From the NCBI GenBank assembly GCA_019459145.1, contig JAIBEK010000027.1, positions 1 through 64,000 of the forward strand: a stretch of 64,000 bases of DNA, read 5' to 3'. Below, piece by piece: positions 46,780 to 55,746 of the stretch. Origin of the DNA: Arenimonas sp. GTDB lineage: Bacteria; Pseudomonadota; Alphaproteobacteria; Rhizobiales; Rhizobiaceae. The notes beneath the pieces are model-generated. The model was not told the DNA's origin. It did no database searches and was given only the letters and a program-made list of their open reading frames with translations. The position numbers and the translations under genes were made by a program. How positions within the stretch are numbered: the stretch's first letter is position 1; every line of letters starts with the position of its first letter.

Positions 46780-47606
46780 GATCGCCGGCGAAAGGTCCGA
46801 TCGGTCGAGGCGCAGCCGGGTCTGGATCTCGGGGGTTTCGGCAAGAAAATGCACGATGATACCGACGCAGGCCGCGATCGTACCCAGTTCGCCCACAGTC
46901 CAGTTGCGCAGGATACTGACGATTTCACCATGCTCCAGCCGCTTGCCGTCTATCGTCTGTCGGACGAGACTGGTGGTGATGTCGTCTGGCGCGGCTCTAC
47001 CGGCCCCTTCTCGCCGTTCAAGTTGGGAGCGGATATGCCCGTCGAACTCAAGCGCAATAGCTGCCATGGCATCAGTATCGCGGGCAAGCGTCGCTTCGCG
47101 ATTCTTGCGCACCCATTGAAGCAATGGCTCATGCAGCGACGTGGGCCAGCCGAGAAAACCGCACTGGATTCTGACGGCATACGGCTCGGCGAGACTGGCC
47201 ATCGCTTCGAAGGAGGGGGCATGCCTAAGCGCCTCGAGAAGATCGCCGGCGATCCATCGACATTCGGGCTCGAAGGCTTCGACCCGTTCCCGGGTGAAAT
47301 AGGGATCGATCAGATGCCGGTAAACGGTGTGCTGCGGAGGGTCCATGCCGTTGGCACCGACGGGTGCCGGGAAACGACGTTGCTGAATGTTTCGTGATCG
47401 TTGAGAACCTGCAGAACATCGGCATGGCGGAAAAGGGACCAACCAAGATAGTCGCTATAGGCAATGGGACAGGTTTCGCGCATGTGATCATAGGCACGGA
47501 TCTGGTCGATCTGGACCTCGGCACTGCGGGGATCCCAGTCAGGGCAGCGCTCACCCGAAGATGCGTCCACGACGAGATTCTTTCCATTTGCCGATATCAT
47601 ATGCAT
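46405..47606 (-). pseudogene. Cytochrome P450 gene with frameshift
   Basis: The N-terminal frame (from 47606 or 47600) reads DQIRAYDHMRETCPIAYS, FRHADVLQVLNDHETFSNVVSR and then leaves the family. From about 47375 another frame continues RFPAPVGANGMDPPQHTVYR, DPYFTRERV and on to the ExxR region (EEILRLHGP) and haem loop YGAGIHFCPGAALAR, stopping at 46405. Loss of one TTCCCGG unit from an ancestral tandem pair would give exactly this break. Joined length, about 400 residues, is normal for a bacterial P450. It is inactive unless the break is a sequencing error. Confidence 0.8.
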
Positions 47607-47707
47607 TGGTTTTCCTTCAACAGATCAGCGGCTACAATGCAGCAGTTGGGAGCAGCGTCTTTGTCTTCAAGCAAAGAACGCAAATGGCGGTTTCTGCAAA
47701 ACCGACT

Positions 47708-48451
47708 ATGAGTTTACACATGACCGGAGAGACGGAATTGCCTGACCAGATAAGACAGTTTGCGATTGTTGAAGTCAGAATAGGTCGGGCGAAGCCGTTT
47801 GGACCGGGAACATCACGGTCGGCGATTGACAAACACTCCGTCGCAACTCCGCTTTTGGCAACTGCACTTGGTCTGGTGGGTGACGAACAGGCGGATCTTC
47901 GCCACCACGGTGGTGCGGACAAGGCAATCCATGCCTATAGCGCGGCGCACTATCCCCAATGGGCACAGGACCTTCCGGAAGCAGCGGATCAATTCCGAAC
48001 CGGCGGCTTCGGAGAAAACCTGGTGGTCGAAGGCGCGACCGAAGCTGACCTTTGTCTGGGAGATCGATGGCGGGTTGGACAAGCACTGCTGGAAGTCTCC
48101 CAAGGCAGGCAGCCCTGCTGGAAGCTGAATATCCGCTTTGCGGTGCCGGACATGGCGCGTCGGGTGCAGGCGACTGGGCGCTCCGGTTGGTATTTCCGCG
48201 TGACAGAACCGGGCCAGATCAAAGGAGGCGACCATGCTACACTTGAAGAACGTCCCGCACCCGACTGGCCACTGACGCGGGTCACCGATCTATTCTACAA
48301 AGACAAGCTCGATCGCCCGGCTCTGGCCGCTTTCGCGGCCCTTTCCGGCCTCCCGGAAAGCTGGCGCAATCTGGCCGAACGCCGTCTGCGAAGCGGAGAG
48401 GTGGAAGACTGGGGTTCCCGCCTGAATGCGCCGAAGGAAGCGATCTCCTGA
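47708..48451 (+). CDS. MOSC domain protein (YiiM-like)
   Basis: About 247 residues. The MOSC beta-barrel has VGDEQADLRHHGGADKAIHAY (quoted as the DLRHHGG and KAIHAY parts), TGGFGENLVVEGATEADLCLGD and VSQGRQPCWKLNIRF with the conserved Cys of the family. A C-terminal 3-alpha domain follows (DLFYKDKLDRPALAAFAAL). MOSC proteins bind molybdenum cofactor; YiiM reduces N-hydroxylated compounds. The start is uncertain among ATG 47684, 47708 and 47720. It stands alone, divergent from the P450 gene. Confidence 0.85.
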   Translation: MSLHMTGETELPDQIRQFAIVEVRIGRAKPFGPGTSRSAIDKHSVATPLLATALGLVGDEQADLRHHGGADKAIHAYSAAHYPQWAQDLPEAADQFRTGGFGENLVVEGATEADLCLGDRWRVGQALLEVSQGRQPCWKLNIRFAVPDMARRVQATGRSGWYFRVTEPGQIKGGDHATLEERPAPDWPLTRVTDLFYKDKLDRPALAAFAALSGLPESWRNLAERRLRSGEVEDWGSRLNAPKEAIS

Positions 48452-48575
48452 ACCCGAAAGACATGTTCTGCCGTATTACCGCGAACAAGATCGCGGGCGT
48501 CCTCGATCCTTGCGCCATACGATCGCGTTGTTCATGTCGCAGTCAGATCCTGGCCCCGATACAGGCGCATTCCTG

Positions 48576-49931
48576 CTAGCGCACCGGGAGCCTGACGGCC
48601 GCTTGGACCCCCTTCTCACACCCAGGAATCGGAGAGGTTATCGAGAAGTCACCGCCTGCGCGCTCGGTGATCGCCTTGACGATCGCAAGTCCAAGACCGC
48701 TGCCCTCAGTGGTCGTCGTGCCACGTTCGAAGCGCTGGACGAGCTTGCCTATAGTCGCGGGCGAAAGTACTGGCCCCTCGTTGCAGACGCAAAGCGCGCC
48801 GGCCGCATCAAGGGACACCGTGATCGGCCGGTCTCCCGGACCATGGCGCAGCGCGTTCTCGATCAGGTTGCGACAGAGAATGCCGAACGCGTCCGGATCC
48901 AGGTCAGACAGCAGGGGATCGGAGGGCAACGACAACGTGATCCGGTCGCCGGCGCCGCAGCGGACAAAATCCTCCGCGACCAGTTGCAGGACGGGGCGCA
49001 GGTCGGACGGTGCCTCAAGCCTCAGGCGGCCGCCCTCGGCCCTTGCCAGTTGCATCAGTTTTTCCGACATGCGCATCAGGCGCTTGAGGGTCGCCTCGAT
49101 CTCGATCGCTCGCTGCGCGGCATTGGCGTCCTTCGTTTCCGCCTGGATGCGTTGCGCCTGGGCGATGGCGCCGGCAACCGGGGTGCGCAGTTCGTGGGCG
49201 GCATTGGCGGCGAAATTGCGCTCCGCCTCGAAGGCTCCCCTCAGCCGCGCCAGCAACTGGTTGACGGCGCCGGTGATCGGCTCGAGTTCGCTCGGAAGCC
49301 CGGTATCGGGAAGCGGCGACAGATCCTGCACGCCGCGCGTTTCGAGAGCGCCCTTGAGCTTGCGCACCGGACGCAGGCCGCCGCGCGTCGCAAAGGCGAT
49401 GGCGCCGAGGCTGAACGGGATCACCACGAGCAGCGGCAGCGCAAGACCGAGCAGCATGCTGCGCCACACCTCCGCCCGGTGATCGAGCGGCTCGGCGACC
49501 GCAATCGTGATGCGCCCGTCGCGCGCCTGGTCGGAATAGATGCGATGGGTCTTCGTCTCGCTGAACCCGACGCTCTCGAAGGGTGGGAACTGGAAGCCGT
49601 CCGATCCGCGGGATTGCAATAGAACCCTCCCATTGCGGTCCCGAACGACGTAGGCCACCGGCTCCTCACGCTCGTCCAGCCGCTCGATATGTCGAGCGTC
49701 CTCGTCCTCCTCGTCGTCGTCGCCAGGATCATCGTCATTGCGCTTTCGAAGGTCGTGCAAAGCAAGCGGCAGGATTCGTTGCGCCGTCGCTTCGAGGTCC
49801 TTGTCGAAGACCTCCTCCATTTCGTGGCCGAGTCGGTTGGCAGTGACGGAAGCGGCGGCAAGCCACAGGACCGTGACCGACAAGCCGACCGCCAGCGCCA
49901 GCCGTGCCTGAAGCGAACGCGGCGCTCTCAT
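48576..49931 (-). CDS. Sensor histidine kinase with acidic periplasmic loop
   Basis: 451 residues: membrane helix 10-31, periplasmic domain, membrane helix about 158-182, then HisKA with phospho-acceptor His246 in NAAHELRTP and an ATPase domain with NLIENALRH and GSGLGLAIVKAI. Residues 66-90 of the periplasmic part are extremely acidic (NDDDPGDDDEEDED, then ERLDEREE), suggesting binding of polyvalent cations or cationic peptides as in PmrB/PhoQ-type sensors. The start at 49931 overlaps the regulator gene by ATGA. Confidence 0.92.
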   Translation of the reverse strand: MRAPRSLQARLALAVGLSVTVLWLAAASVTANRLGHEMEEVFDKDLEATAQRILPLALHDLRKRNDDDPGDDDEEDEDARHIERLDEREEPVAYVVRDRNGRVLLQSRGSDGFQFPPFESVGFSETKTHRIYSDQARDGRITIAVAEPLDHRAEVWRSMLLGLALPLLVVIPFSLGAIAFATRGGLRPVRKLKGALETRGVQDLSPLPDTGLPSELEPITGAVNQLLARLRGAFEAERNFAANAAHELRTPVAGAIAQAQRIQAETKDANAAQRAIEIEATLKRLMRMSEKLMQLARAEGGRLRLEAPSDLRPVLQLVAEDFVRCGAGDRITLSLPSDPLLSDLDPDAFGILCRNLIENALRHGPGDRPITVSLDAAGALCVCNEGPVLSPATIGKLVQRFERGTTTTEGSGLGLAIVKAITERAGGDFSITSPIPGCEKGVQAAVRLPVR

Positions 49932-50587
49932 GGACGCCCCAGACGATAACCGAGACCGCGTTCGGTTTCGATCACATGCGCGCCGAGTTTCTTGCGCAGG
50001 CGGCTGACATGCACTTCGATGGCATTGCTGTCGATCTCGGTGTCGAAGGAATAAAGTCTCTCCTCGAGCTGGTTCTTGGACAGCAATTGGCCCGGACGCT
50101 GCAGGAAAGCTTCGAACAACACCCATTCGCGTGCGGTCAGCACGACCGGCCGCCCATCCTTGAGGATGCTTCGCGCCGCGACATCGATCTCCAGCGGGCC
50201 GAGCGTGATCAACGGATTGGGGTTGCCGACATAGCGCCGGGCCACAGAGCCGATGCGCGCCGAGAGTTCGGCAAGGTCGAAAGGTTTGACCATATAGTCG
50301 TCAGCCCCGGCATTCAGGCCCTCGATCCGGTCGGACACCTGGTCGAGCGCAGTGAGGATGATGACGGGGGTGACATCCCCTCGCCCACGCAGGACCTTGA
50401 GAAAGAGAATGCCGCGCCCGTCGGGCAGCATCAGATCAAGGAGAACGAGGTCGTAGACGGCGCTTGCCAGCGCGTCGCCCGCCCGGTCGAGCCGCATTAC
50501 CCAATCGACCGAATGGCCGTCGGCGGCGATCTGGTCGCGAACGGCAGCGCCCAGCACGGTATCGTCTTCGACCAGCAGCACCCTCAT
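49928..50587 (-). CDS. OmpR-family response regulator
   Basis: 219 residues with receiver acidic residues ED-D at positions 7-9, phospho-acceptor Asp51 in LLDLMLPDG and the Lys of MVKPFD. The C-terminal winged helix has LTAREWVLFEAFLQRPG and IEVHVSRLRKKLG, a QseB/PmrA-like sequence. It is co-transcribed with the acidic sensor and divergent from the PepSY gene. The PepSY/poly-Asp/reductase operon is its likely target. Confidence 0.93.
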   Translation of the reverse strand: MRVLLVEDDTVLGAAVRDQIAADGHSVDWVMRLDRAGDALASAVYDLVLLDLMLPDGRGILFLKVLRGRGDVTPVIILTALDQVSDRIEGLNAGADDYMVKPFDLAELSARIGSVARRYVGNPNPLITLGPLEIDVAARSILKDGRPVVLTAREWVLFEAFLQRPGQLLSKNQLEERLYSFDTEIDSNAIEVHVSRLRKKLGAHVIETERGLGYRLGRP

Positions 50588-50725
50588 CGCTTTCCCTCGT
50601 CATTCCGTCACCAGCTTTAGTCCATCGCCCAGCTTACCGGAAGCTGAAGCCGGGTCGTACCCTCTGTCAGCGACCTGTCAGGTTCAAGTCGCCAATCTCC
50701 TCCCGTCCGAAGCGGAGACATGACC

Positions 50726-51010
50726 ATGACATCTCGAACCGTCCTGACAGCGGCACTCATCGCATTTGCAGCCGGCCCGGCGCTCGCCGAGGACGACTGC
50801 ACCATTCCGATGGCGAACTGGCAGCCGCGTGAAGCCGTCCGCGCCATGGCCGAGGAGCGCGGCTGGCAGGTCAGGCGCATCAAGATAGATGACGGCTGCT
50901 ACGAGATCCATGCGGTTGATGCCGAGGGCCGGGCGTTCGAGGCGAAGATCGATCCACAGACGCTCACAGTCATCGAGTTCGAGAACGAGGACCGCCACCA
51001 CCATCGCTAG
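50726..51010 (+). CDS. Secreted PepSY-domain protein
   Basis: 94 residues with a signal peptide cleaved near ALAEDD. The mature protein is a single PepSY unit (WQPREAVRAMAEERGWQVRRIKID, with DGCYEIHAVDAEGR and IDPQTLTVIE) with a His-rich end. Two Cys could form a disulfide. PepSY proteins often accompany two-component systems and inhibit peptidases or take part in redox. The start at 50726 is seven bases after GGAGA; the ATG at 50720 is too close. Confidence 0.85.
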   Translation: MTSRTVLTAALIAFAAGPALAEDDCTIPMANWQPREAVRAMAEERGWQVRRIKIDDGCYEIHAVDAEGRAFEAKIDPQTLTVIEFENEDRHHHR

Positions 51011-51122
51011 CCGAGCCTGCCCTTAGTCCCTGACGGCAAGCTGAAGCAGATCGCGGCGGGCCGTCATGAAGCGATCAGGCGGAACTGACATTCCAGCATC
51101 ATCACACCAAAGGAGCAGACCC

Positions 51123-51473
51123 ATGAACAAGAACCGCAGATTCATCCTCGCTACCCTCCTCTCCGGGACCGTGTTTGCGGCCGCCGGTGCCGTTGCAGGT
51201 CCCTTCGCCGTCTTCGACGCGACCGTCTCGGGCGACGCCGCATCCGGCATACTGACCCATCTCGTCGATTGGGACGAGGAAGATGACGACGGCTCGAGGA
51301 AGGACAAGCGGGGCGATGACGACGATCACGAGGATGATGATGACGACGATGACGATGACGATGACGGCCGGAGCGGTCGCTCGCAGCCCTCGCCGGCTCC
51401 CGTCGGTACAGTCGCACCGCCGAGCAACGGGCTGATCCTCGAGGGCTCGACCCCGAAGGTCCAAGTCAACTGA
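51123..51473 (+). CDS. Secreted poly-aspartate protein
   Basis: 116 residues. A signal peptide (KNRRFILATLLSGTVFAAAGAVAG) leads to a short body and then two acidic blocks, WDEEDDDGS at 50-58 and GDDDDHE followed by eleven Asp at about 64-81. A Pro-rich tail ends LEGSTPKVQVN. It matches no family I can name. The composition suggests periplasmic cation binding (iron, calcium or similar). AAAGGAG precedes the start. Its acidic block mirrors the loop of the neighbouring sensor kinase, and the two may compete for the same ion. Confidence 0.8.
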   Translation: MNKNRRFILATLLSGTVFAAAGAVAGPFAVFDATVSGDAASGILTHLVDWDEEDDDGSRKDKRGDDDDHEDDDDDDDDDDDGRSGRSQPSPAPVGTVAPPSNGLILEGSTPKVQVN

Positions 51474-51503
51474 TCTCCTCCCCTTGATCAAAGGAAACAA
51501 ACG

Positions 51504-51974
51504 ATGAAATCCATTCTTGCAGCCCTTGCAGTTACCACCGCGCTTGTCCTTCCCGGCATGGCTGTCGCCCGCGAGGTCACGCTTACCACCAACCTGAAGA
51601 ACTACGGCGGCGACGGCGCCTATCTCGCCTACTACGTCACCGCCGCAGACGGAACCTATGTCGGCAGCCTGTGGATGGCGGGCGGGAAGGCCAAATACTA
51701 CGAACACCTGAGCGGGTGGTACCGGGCCTCCGGCGGCAATAACGCCGAGATCAGCGGTATCACCGGTGCGAGCGTCGGCGCCGGCCGCTCACTCGCCATC
51801 ACGCTCGACCTCGCCGACACGCTGTTCGACGCCGGCTACGAATTGCACATAGACGCTGCCGTCGAGGACATGCGCGACAGCCCGTCGGAGGTCGTCGTTC
51901 CGCTGACCACGGAAGGCGCCGGCAAGCCCGTCTCCGGCAGCCGCTACATCGCCGACTTCACCTACGGACTTTAA
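51504..51974 (+). CDS. DUF2271 family periplasmic protein
   Basis: 156 residues with signal peptide (ILAALAVTTALVLPGMAVAR) and the DUF2271 beta-sandwich core (YLAYYVTAADGTYVGSLWMAG, KYYEHLSGWYRAS, DAAVEDMRDSPSE). DUF2271 genes commonly precede PepSY-type membrane reductases and ApbE, as here. The role is unknown and probably relates to a flavinylated periplasmic redox chain. AAGGAAAC lies upstream. Confidence 0.85.
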   Translation: MKSILAALAVTTALVLPGMAVAREVTLTTNLKNYGGDGAYLAYYVTAADGTYVGSLWMAGGKAKYYEHLSGWYRASGGNNAEISGITGASVGAGRSLAITLDLADTLFDAGYELHIDAAVEDMRDSPSEVVVPLTTEGAGKPVSGSRYIADFTYGL

Positions 51975-51992
51975 GCAGAAAGGGTGCCCACC

Positions 51993-54191
51993 ATGATCCG
52001 GACGCTTCACCGTTGGCCAGGCCTCGTCGCCGCCATTCTCCTCGGCATCATTGCGTTGAGCGGCGCGGCCCTCTCGGTCTATCCTGCCATGGAGGCCATG
52101 AAAGCACCGGGCGCTTCCGGCATGAGCGTGGCCGAGTTGGTCAGCCGTGTTCAGGTCGCGGAGCCGACGGTGGAGCAGATCCGGCGGGCACCCTCCGGCA
52201 AGATTACCGCCTATTTCTATAAGGGCGACCAGCCCGCCGCCGCAATCATCGATCCCCAAACCGGCGCCAGCCTCGGAGCCGCCGATGTCCCGGCCCTGCA
52301 GCGCTGGCTGACAAACCTCCACCGTTCGCTGTTCCTCGGCGACTTCGGGCGCATTGTCGTCGCCGTGGGTGCCGCCGCCATGCTCACACTCAGCCTCTCC
52401 GGGCTCCTTCTCCTCGCCCGGCGCGCAGGCGGCTGGCGGCATCTGTTTTCGCTCCTGCGCGGCGACGGTCAGGGACGCCGTCATGCCGCGATCGCCCGGC
52501 TGTCGGTATGGGGCCTGATGCTTTCCTCGACAACGGCGCTCTGGATGTCGGCGGCAACCTTCGGCTTCGTGCCGGAAGGCGCCGGCGCTCCCGCCTTTCC
52601 GGCCGTGGTGAGCGGCGAAGTAGGGTTTGGACCGGCGGACATGGCGGCCCTTCAGCAAGTCTCCGTTGATGATCTCCGCTCGCTCACCTTCCCCGTCGCC
52701 GGCGACAAGACCGACGTCTTCACGCTCAATACCGCGTCCGGCGAAGGCTACATCGACCAGGGAAGCGGGGCGCTTCTGGCCTGGAACGACGCGGATGTCT
52801 GGCAGCGCACCAGCGACCTGATCATGCTGCTGCATACCGGCCATGGGGCGGCGATGCTCGGGCTCGTCCTCGGGTTCTCGGCTTTTTGCGTGCCACTGAT
52901 GGGCTGGTCCGGCGTCAGGCTCTGGCTTGCGGGCCGCACCGGCCGCAAGCGGGCCGGCACCCCAGCCGGCGAAGCCGACACCATCATTCTTGTCGGCAGC
53001 GAAGGCGGCAGTACCTGGGGTTTCGCCAACACGCTCGAAACCGCGCTGACCGCGACCGGCGCGCGGGTCCATACCGCGGCCATGTCGGCCTTTGCCCCGG
53101 ATGAGTGGAAAAAGGCCCGCCGCATCATCCTCCTCGCCGCCACCTACGGTGAGGGGGAAGCGCCGGCGTCGGCCAGCGACTTTCTCGAACGTCTCGCCGC
53201 ACTGCCCCAGCCGCCGGCAGCGCCCGTCGCGATCCTCGGCTTCGGCGACCGCAGCTTCCCCGCCTTCTGCGGCTTCGCGGAAAATATCGCGCGTGCGGCC
53301 GAGGCGAAGGGCTGGAAGCTCTTGCTGCCCATGGACACCATAGATCGCCAGTCACCACAGGATTTTGCCCGCTGGGGCCGCGCCCTTTCGGCTGCAATCG
53401 GGACCGTGTTCGATCTCAACCACCAGCCAACCAAGCCCAAGACCCGTGACCTGGTTCTGGTCTCGCGGCGCGATTACGGCGCAGAGGTCCAGGCCCCGAC
53501 GTCGATCCTGCGCTTTGTCTTGCCGAAGGTGCCGTTCTGGCAGCGGCTGACGGGCCGGGCCTTTCCGGCCTTCGAGGCGGGAGACCTGATCGGCATCGTC
53601 CCCGAAGGTTCGGTCGTGCCCCGCTTCTACTCGCTCGCCTCGGGAAGCCGCGACGGTTTCGTCGAGATCTGCGTGCGCAAGCAGCCGGGCGGGCTATGCT
53701 CGACCCAACTGACGCTGATGGAGCCCGGCGACCGCGTGCAGGTCTTCCTGCGCCACAATCCTGCGTTCCGGCCGCAGCGTGGCAGGACGCCGGTCCTGTT
53801 GATCGGCGCCGGCACCGGCATCGGACCGCTCGCCGGCTTTGCCCGCAACAACGCGAAAGCCAGGCCGATGCATCTGTTCTTCGGAGCCCGGCACCCGTTG
53901 AGCGATGCGCTCTATGCCGAAGAGCTCGCGGCATGGCAGGAGGACGGCAGGCTTTTATCTGTTACCACCGCCTATTCCCGCGGATCCGCACCGATCTACG
54001 TTCAGGACGCCCTGCGCCGCGATGGCGAACGCGTGGCGCGACTGCTGCGGGAGGGGGCACAGGTCATGGTCTGCGGCGGGCGTGACATGGCAGCCGGTGT
54101 CGCCCAGGCCATTGGCGAGATCCTGACGGGCAAGGGCATGAGCCTTGCGACGCTGAAAGCGGAGGGACGCTATGCGGAAGACGTTTACTGA
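51993..54191 (+). CDS. PepSY membrane protein fused to flavodoxin and FAD/NAD reductase
   Basis: 732 residues in three parts. Residues 1-320 are a PepSY-associated membrane domain with about four helices (LHRWPGLVAAILLGIIALSG, and HTGHGAAMLGLVLGF). Residues 325-470 are a flavodoxin domain (IILVGSEGGSTWGFANTLE). The rest is a sulfite-reductase-type FAD/NAD module (RFYSLASGSRDGFVE, LLIGAGTGIGPLAGF, VMVCGGRDM). It should carry electrons from cytosolic NAD(P)H through FAD and FMN across the membrane to a periplasmic acceptor. ApbE overlaps its end by 20 bases and could flavinylate the acceptor. Confidence 0.9.
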   Translation: MIRTLHRWPGLVAAILLGIIALSGAALSVYPAMEAMKAPGASGMSVAELVSRVQVAEPTVEQIRRAPSGKITAYFYKGDQPAAAIIDPQTGASLGAADVPALQRWLTNLHRSLFLGDFGRIVVAVGAAAMLTLSLSGLLLLARRAGGWRHLFSLLRGDGQGRRHAAIARLSVWGLMLSSTTALWMSAATFGFVPEGAGAPAFPAVVSGEVGFGPADMAALQQVSVDDLRSLTFPVAGDKTDVFTLNTASGEGYIDQGSGALLAWNDADVWQRTSDLIMLLHTGHGAAMLGLVLGFSAFCVPLMGWSGVRLWLAGRTGRKRAGTPAGEADTIILVGSEGGSTWGFANTLETALTATGARVHTAAMSAFAPDEWKKARRIILLAATYGEGEAPASASDFLERLAALPQPPAAPVAILGFGDRSFPAFCGFAENIARAAEAKGWKLLLPMDTIDRQSPQDFARWGRALSAAIGTVFDLNHQPTKPKTRDLVLVSRRDYGAEVQAPTSILRFVLPKVPFWQRLTGRAFPAFEAGDLIGIVPEGSVVPRFYSLASGSRDGFVEICVRKQPGGLCSTQLTLMEPGDRVQVFLRHNPAFRPQRGRTPVLLIGAGTGIGPLAGFARNNAKARPMHLFFGARHPLSDALYAEELAAWQEDGRLLSVTTAYSRGSAPIYVQDALRRDGERVARLLREGAQVMVCGGRDMAAGVAQAIGEILTGKGMSLATLKAEGRYAEDVY

Positions 54192-55152
54192 TCTCGTTCG
54201 CCATTCCCTGAACGGGCCGACGATGGGAACCCGCTGGTCCGCGCTCTTCCATGCGCCGGCCGGATTCGACCCCGAACCGGTTCGGGTCGCCATGACCGAT
54301 GACGTGGCAGAAGTGGATGCGCAGATGTCGACCTGGAAGCCGGACAGCGACCTCAATCGCCTGAGCGCCGCGGGACCGGGCGAATGGGTATCGCTACCGC
54401 CGGCGCTGATGGACGTCCTTGCCGCCGGCCTCGAGGTCGGTCGCGTCTCGGGCGGCGCCTTCGACATCGGCCTGGCCGATGCGGTCGGCGCCTGGGGGTT
54501 TGGCGCCAGCCCGGCTGACGAAGCGGGCATCCGTGCCGCCCGCACGAAGCCACGCTGCCCGGCCCATGACGTTCTCGAGCTCGACCGGGAGAACGCGCGT
54601 GCCCGCAAGTCGCAAGTCATGGCTTTCGATCTGAACGGTATCGCCAAGGGCTATGGCGTCGACCGGCTCGCCGAGACGGCACGGGCTTTCGGCATCGCCG
54701 ACGCGCTGCTCGCGATCGACGGGGAATTGCGCGCCATCGGCACCCAGCCGGACGGCTCTGCCTGGACGGTCGCCGTCGAGGCACCGGACACCAATCGACG
54801 CGCCGCGCATTCGATCCTCGAGCTCACCGACATTGCCGTGGCCACCTCCGGCGATTACCGCCATTGGGTTGAGGTCGGGGGACGTCGTCTCAGCCACACC
54901 ATGGATCCCGGACGCGGCATGCCGCTTCTTAACGCCCCCGCATCCGTCACCGTTCTTGCCGAGACCTGCATGATGGCGGACGCGTGGGCAACAGCGATGA
55001 TGGTGCTCGGCCGCGAACGAGGGCTGCCGCTCGCCCGCCATTTCGGTCTATCGGTTCTGTTCATCGATCGCGACTATGGCGACTCGTCAAACGTGTTGAC
55101 CAAAACAGGAATGTCCCGCCGAGAGGCGCATCGGTCTAGCGGTCACGGGTGA
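54172..55152 (+). CDS. apbE: FAD:protein FMN transferase
   Basis: 326 residues of the ApbE family. MSTWKPDSDLNRLSA, GGAFDIGLADAVGAWGFG, LNGIAKGYGVDRLAE, GELRAIG, VATSGDYRHW and HTMDPGRGMPL, TCMMADAWATAMMVLG are the usual conserved blocks, including the Mg-binding Asp. It attaches FMN covalently to Thr in target proteins. No lipoprotein signal is evident. No classical flavinylation target (NqrC/RnfG) is encoded nearby, so the PepSY or DUF2271 proteins or something distant must be the substrate. Confidence 0.92.
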   Translation: MRKTFTDLVRHSLNGPTMGTRWSALFHAPAGFDPEPVRVAMTDDVAEVDAQMSTWKPDSDLNRLSAAGPGEWVSLPPALMDVLAAGLEVGRVSGGAFDIGLADAVGAWGFGASPADEAGIRAARTKPRCPAHDVLELDRENARARKSQVMAFDLNGIAKGYGVDRLAETARAFGIADALLAIDGELRAIGTQPDGSAWTVAVEAPDTNRRAAHSILELTDIAVATSGDYRHWVEVGGRRLSHTMDPGRGMPLLNAPASVTVLAETCMMADAWATAMMVLGRERGLPLARHFGLSVLFIDRDYGDSSNVLTKTGMSRREAHRSSGHG

Positions 55153-55233
55153 AGGAAGCTTACAGCGCAGGTGGCGCGAGTACAGTCGATCAAGCGGGTG
55201 ACGTGCGGGACCACCGTTTGCGCGGAACTGGCC

Positions 55234-55677
55234 TTATTGGTAACCAACACCCATCACGTAGTCCTGAAGCAATTTTTCCTCATGTTCAACGTCCTCAAGG
55301 AGAGACTGAAGCACGTCTCGCGCATTGGCCACGCCTATCGGCGCCGAGCGGTCATCCACGATCGGGACGTTCTTCAGACCACGCTTCCTGATCGCGGACC
55401 ACACATCACTCAACACGTCGTCCGGTCGGCAAGACATGATCTGTGTCGACATCACCCTTGAGGCCGGCATCGAGCAACTGCATCCCGTGCAATGGCTGAT
55501 GCGGCTGACAATGTCCGTCTTTGTAATGACGCCGACCGCCTTTCCGCCGTCATTGCAGACGACAACGAGATTGAAAACGGGATTGCTCAGCAATTTTGCC
55601 GCGTCGATCAGCAATGCGTCTTCGGCCACGGTGGCGAGCCGTTCCCGTGCCACTCCAAGTATGTTTTCTACTCTCAA
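55234..55677 (-). CDS. CBS-domain protein
   Basis: 147 residues made of two CBS domains (LIDAAKLLSNPVFNLVVVCNDGG; DVWSAIRKRGLKNVPIVDDRS) linked by a segment with CTGCSC. CBS pairs bind adenine nucleotides and regulate partners. No fused enzyme is present. A stand-alone regulatory role is likely. It converges with apbE. Confidence 0.88.
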   Translation of the reverse strand: MRVENILGVARERLATVAEDALLIDAAKLLSNPVFNLVVVCNDGGKAVGVITKTDIVSRISHCTGCSCSMPASRVMSTQIMSCRPDDVLSDVWSAIRKRGLKNVPIVDDRSAPIGVANARDVLQSLLEDVEHEEKLLQDYVMGVGYQ

Positions 55678-55746
55678 GACACCCTCCTTTGCGAGAGCTT
55701 CCGCTTCTCTCTCAGGAAGCTCACGATATGGCAGGTTTGTCCATCC

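Noticed and set aside
51240..51420. The Asp codon run as a simple noncoding DNA repeat
   Set aside because: GAT and GAC alternate irregularly, the frame is kept, and a signal peptide precedes it, which fits selection on the protein rather than repeat slippage.
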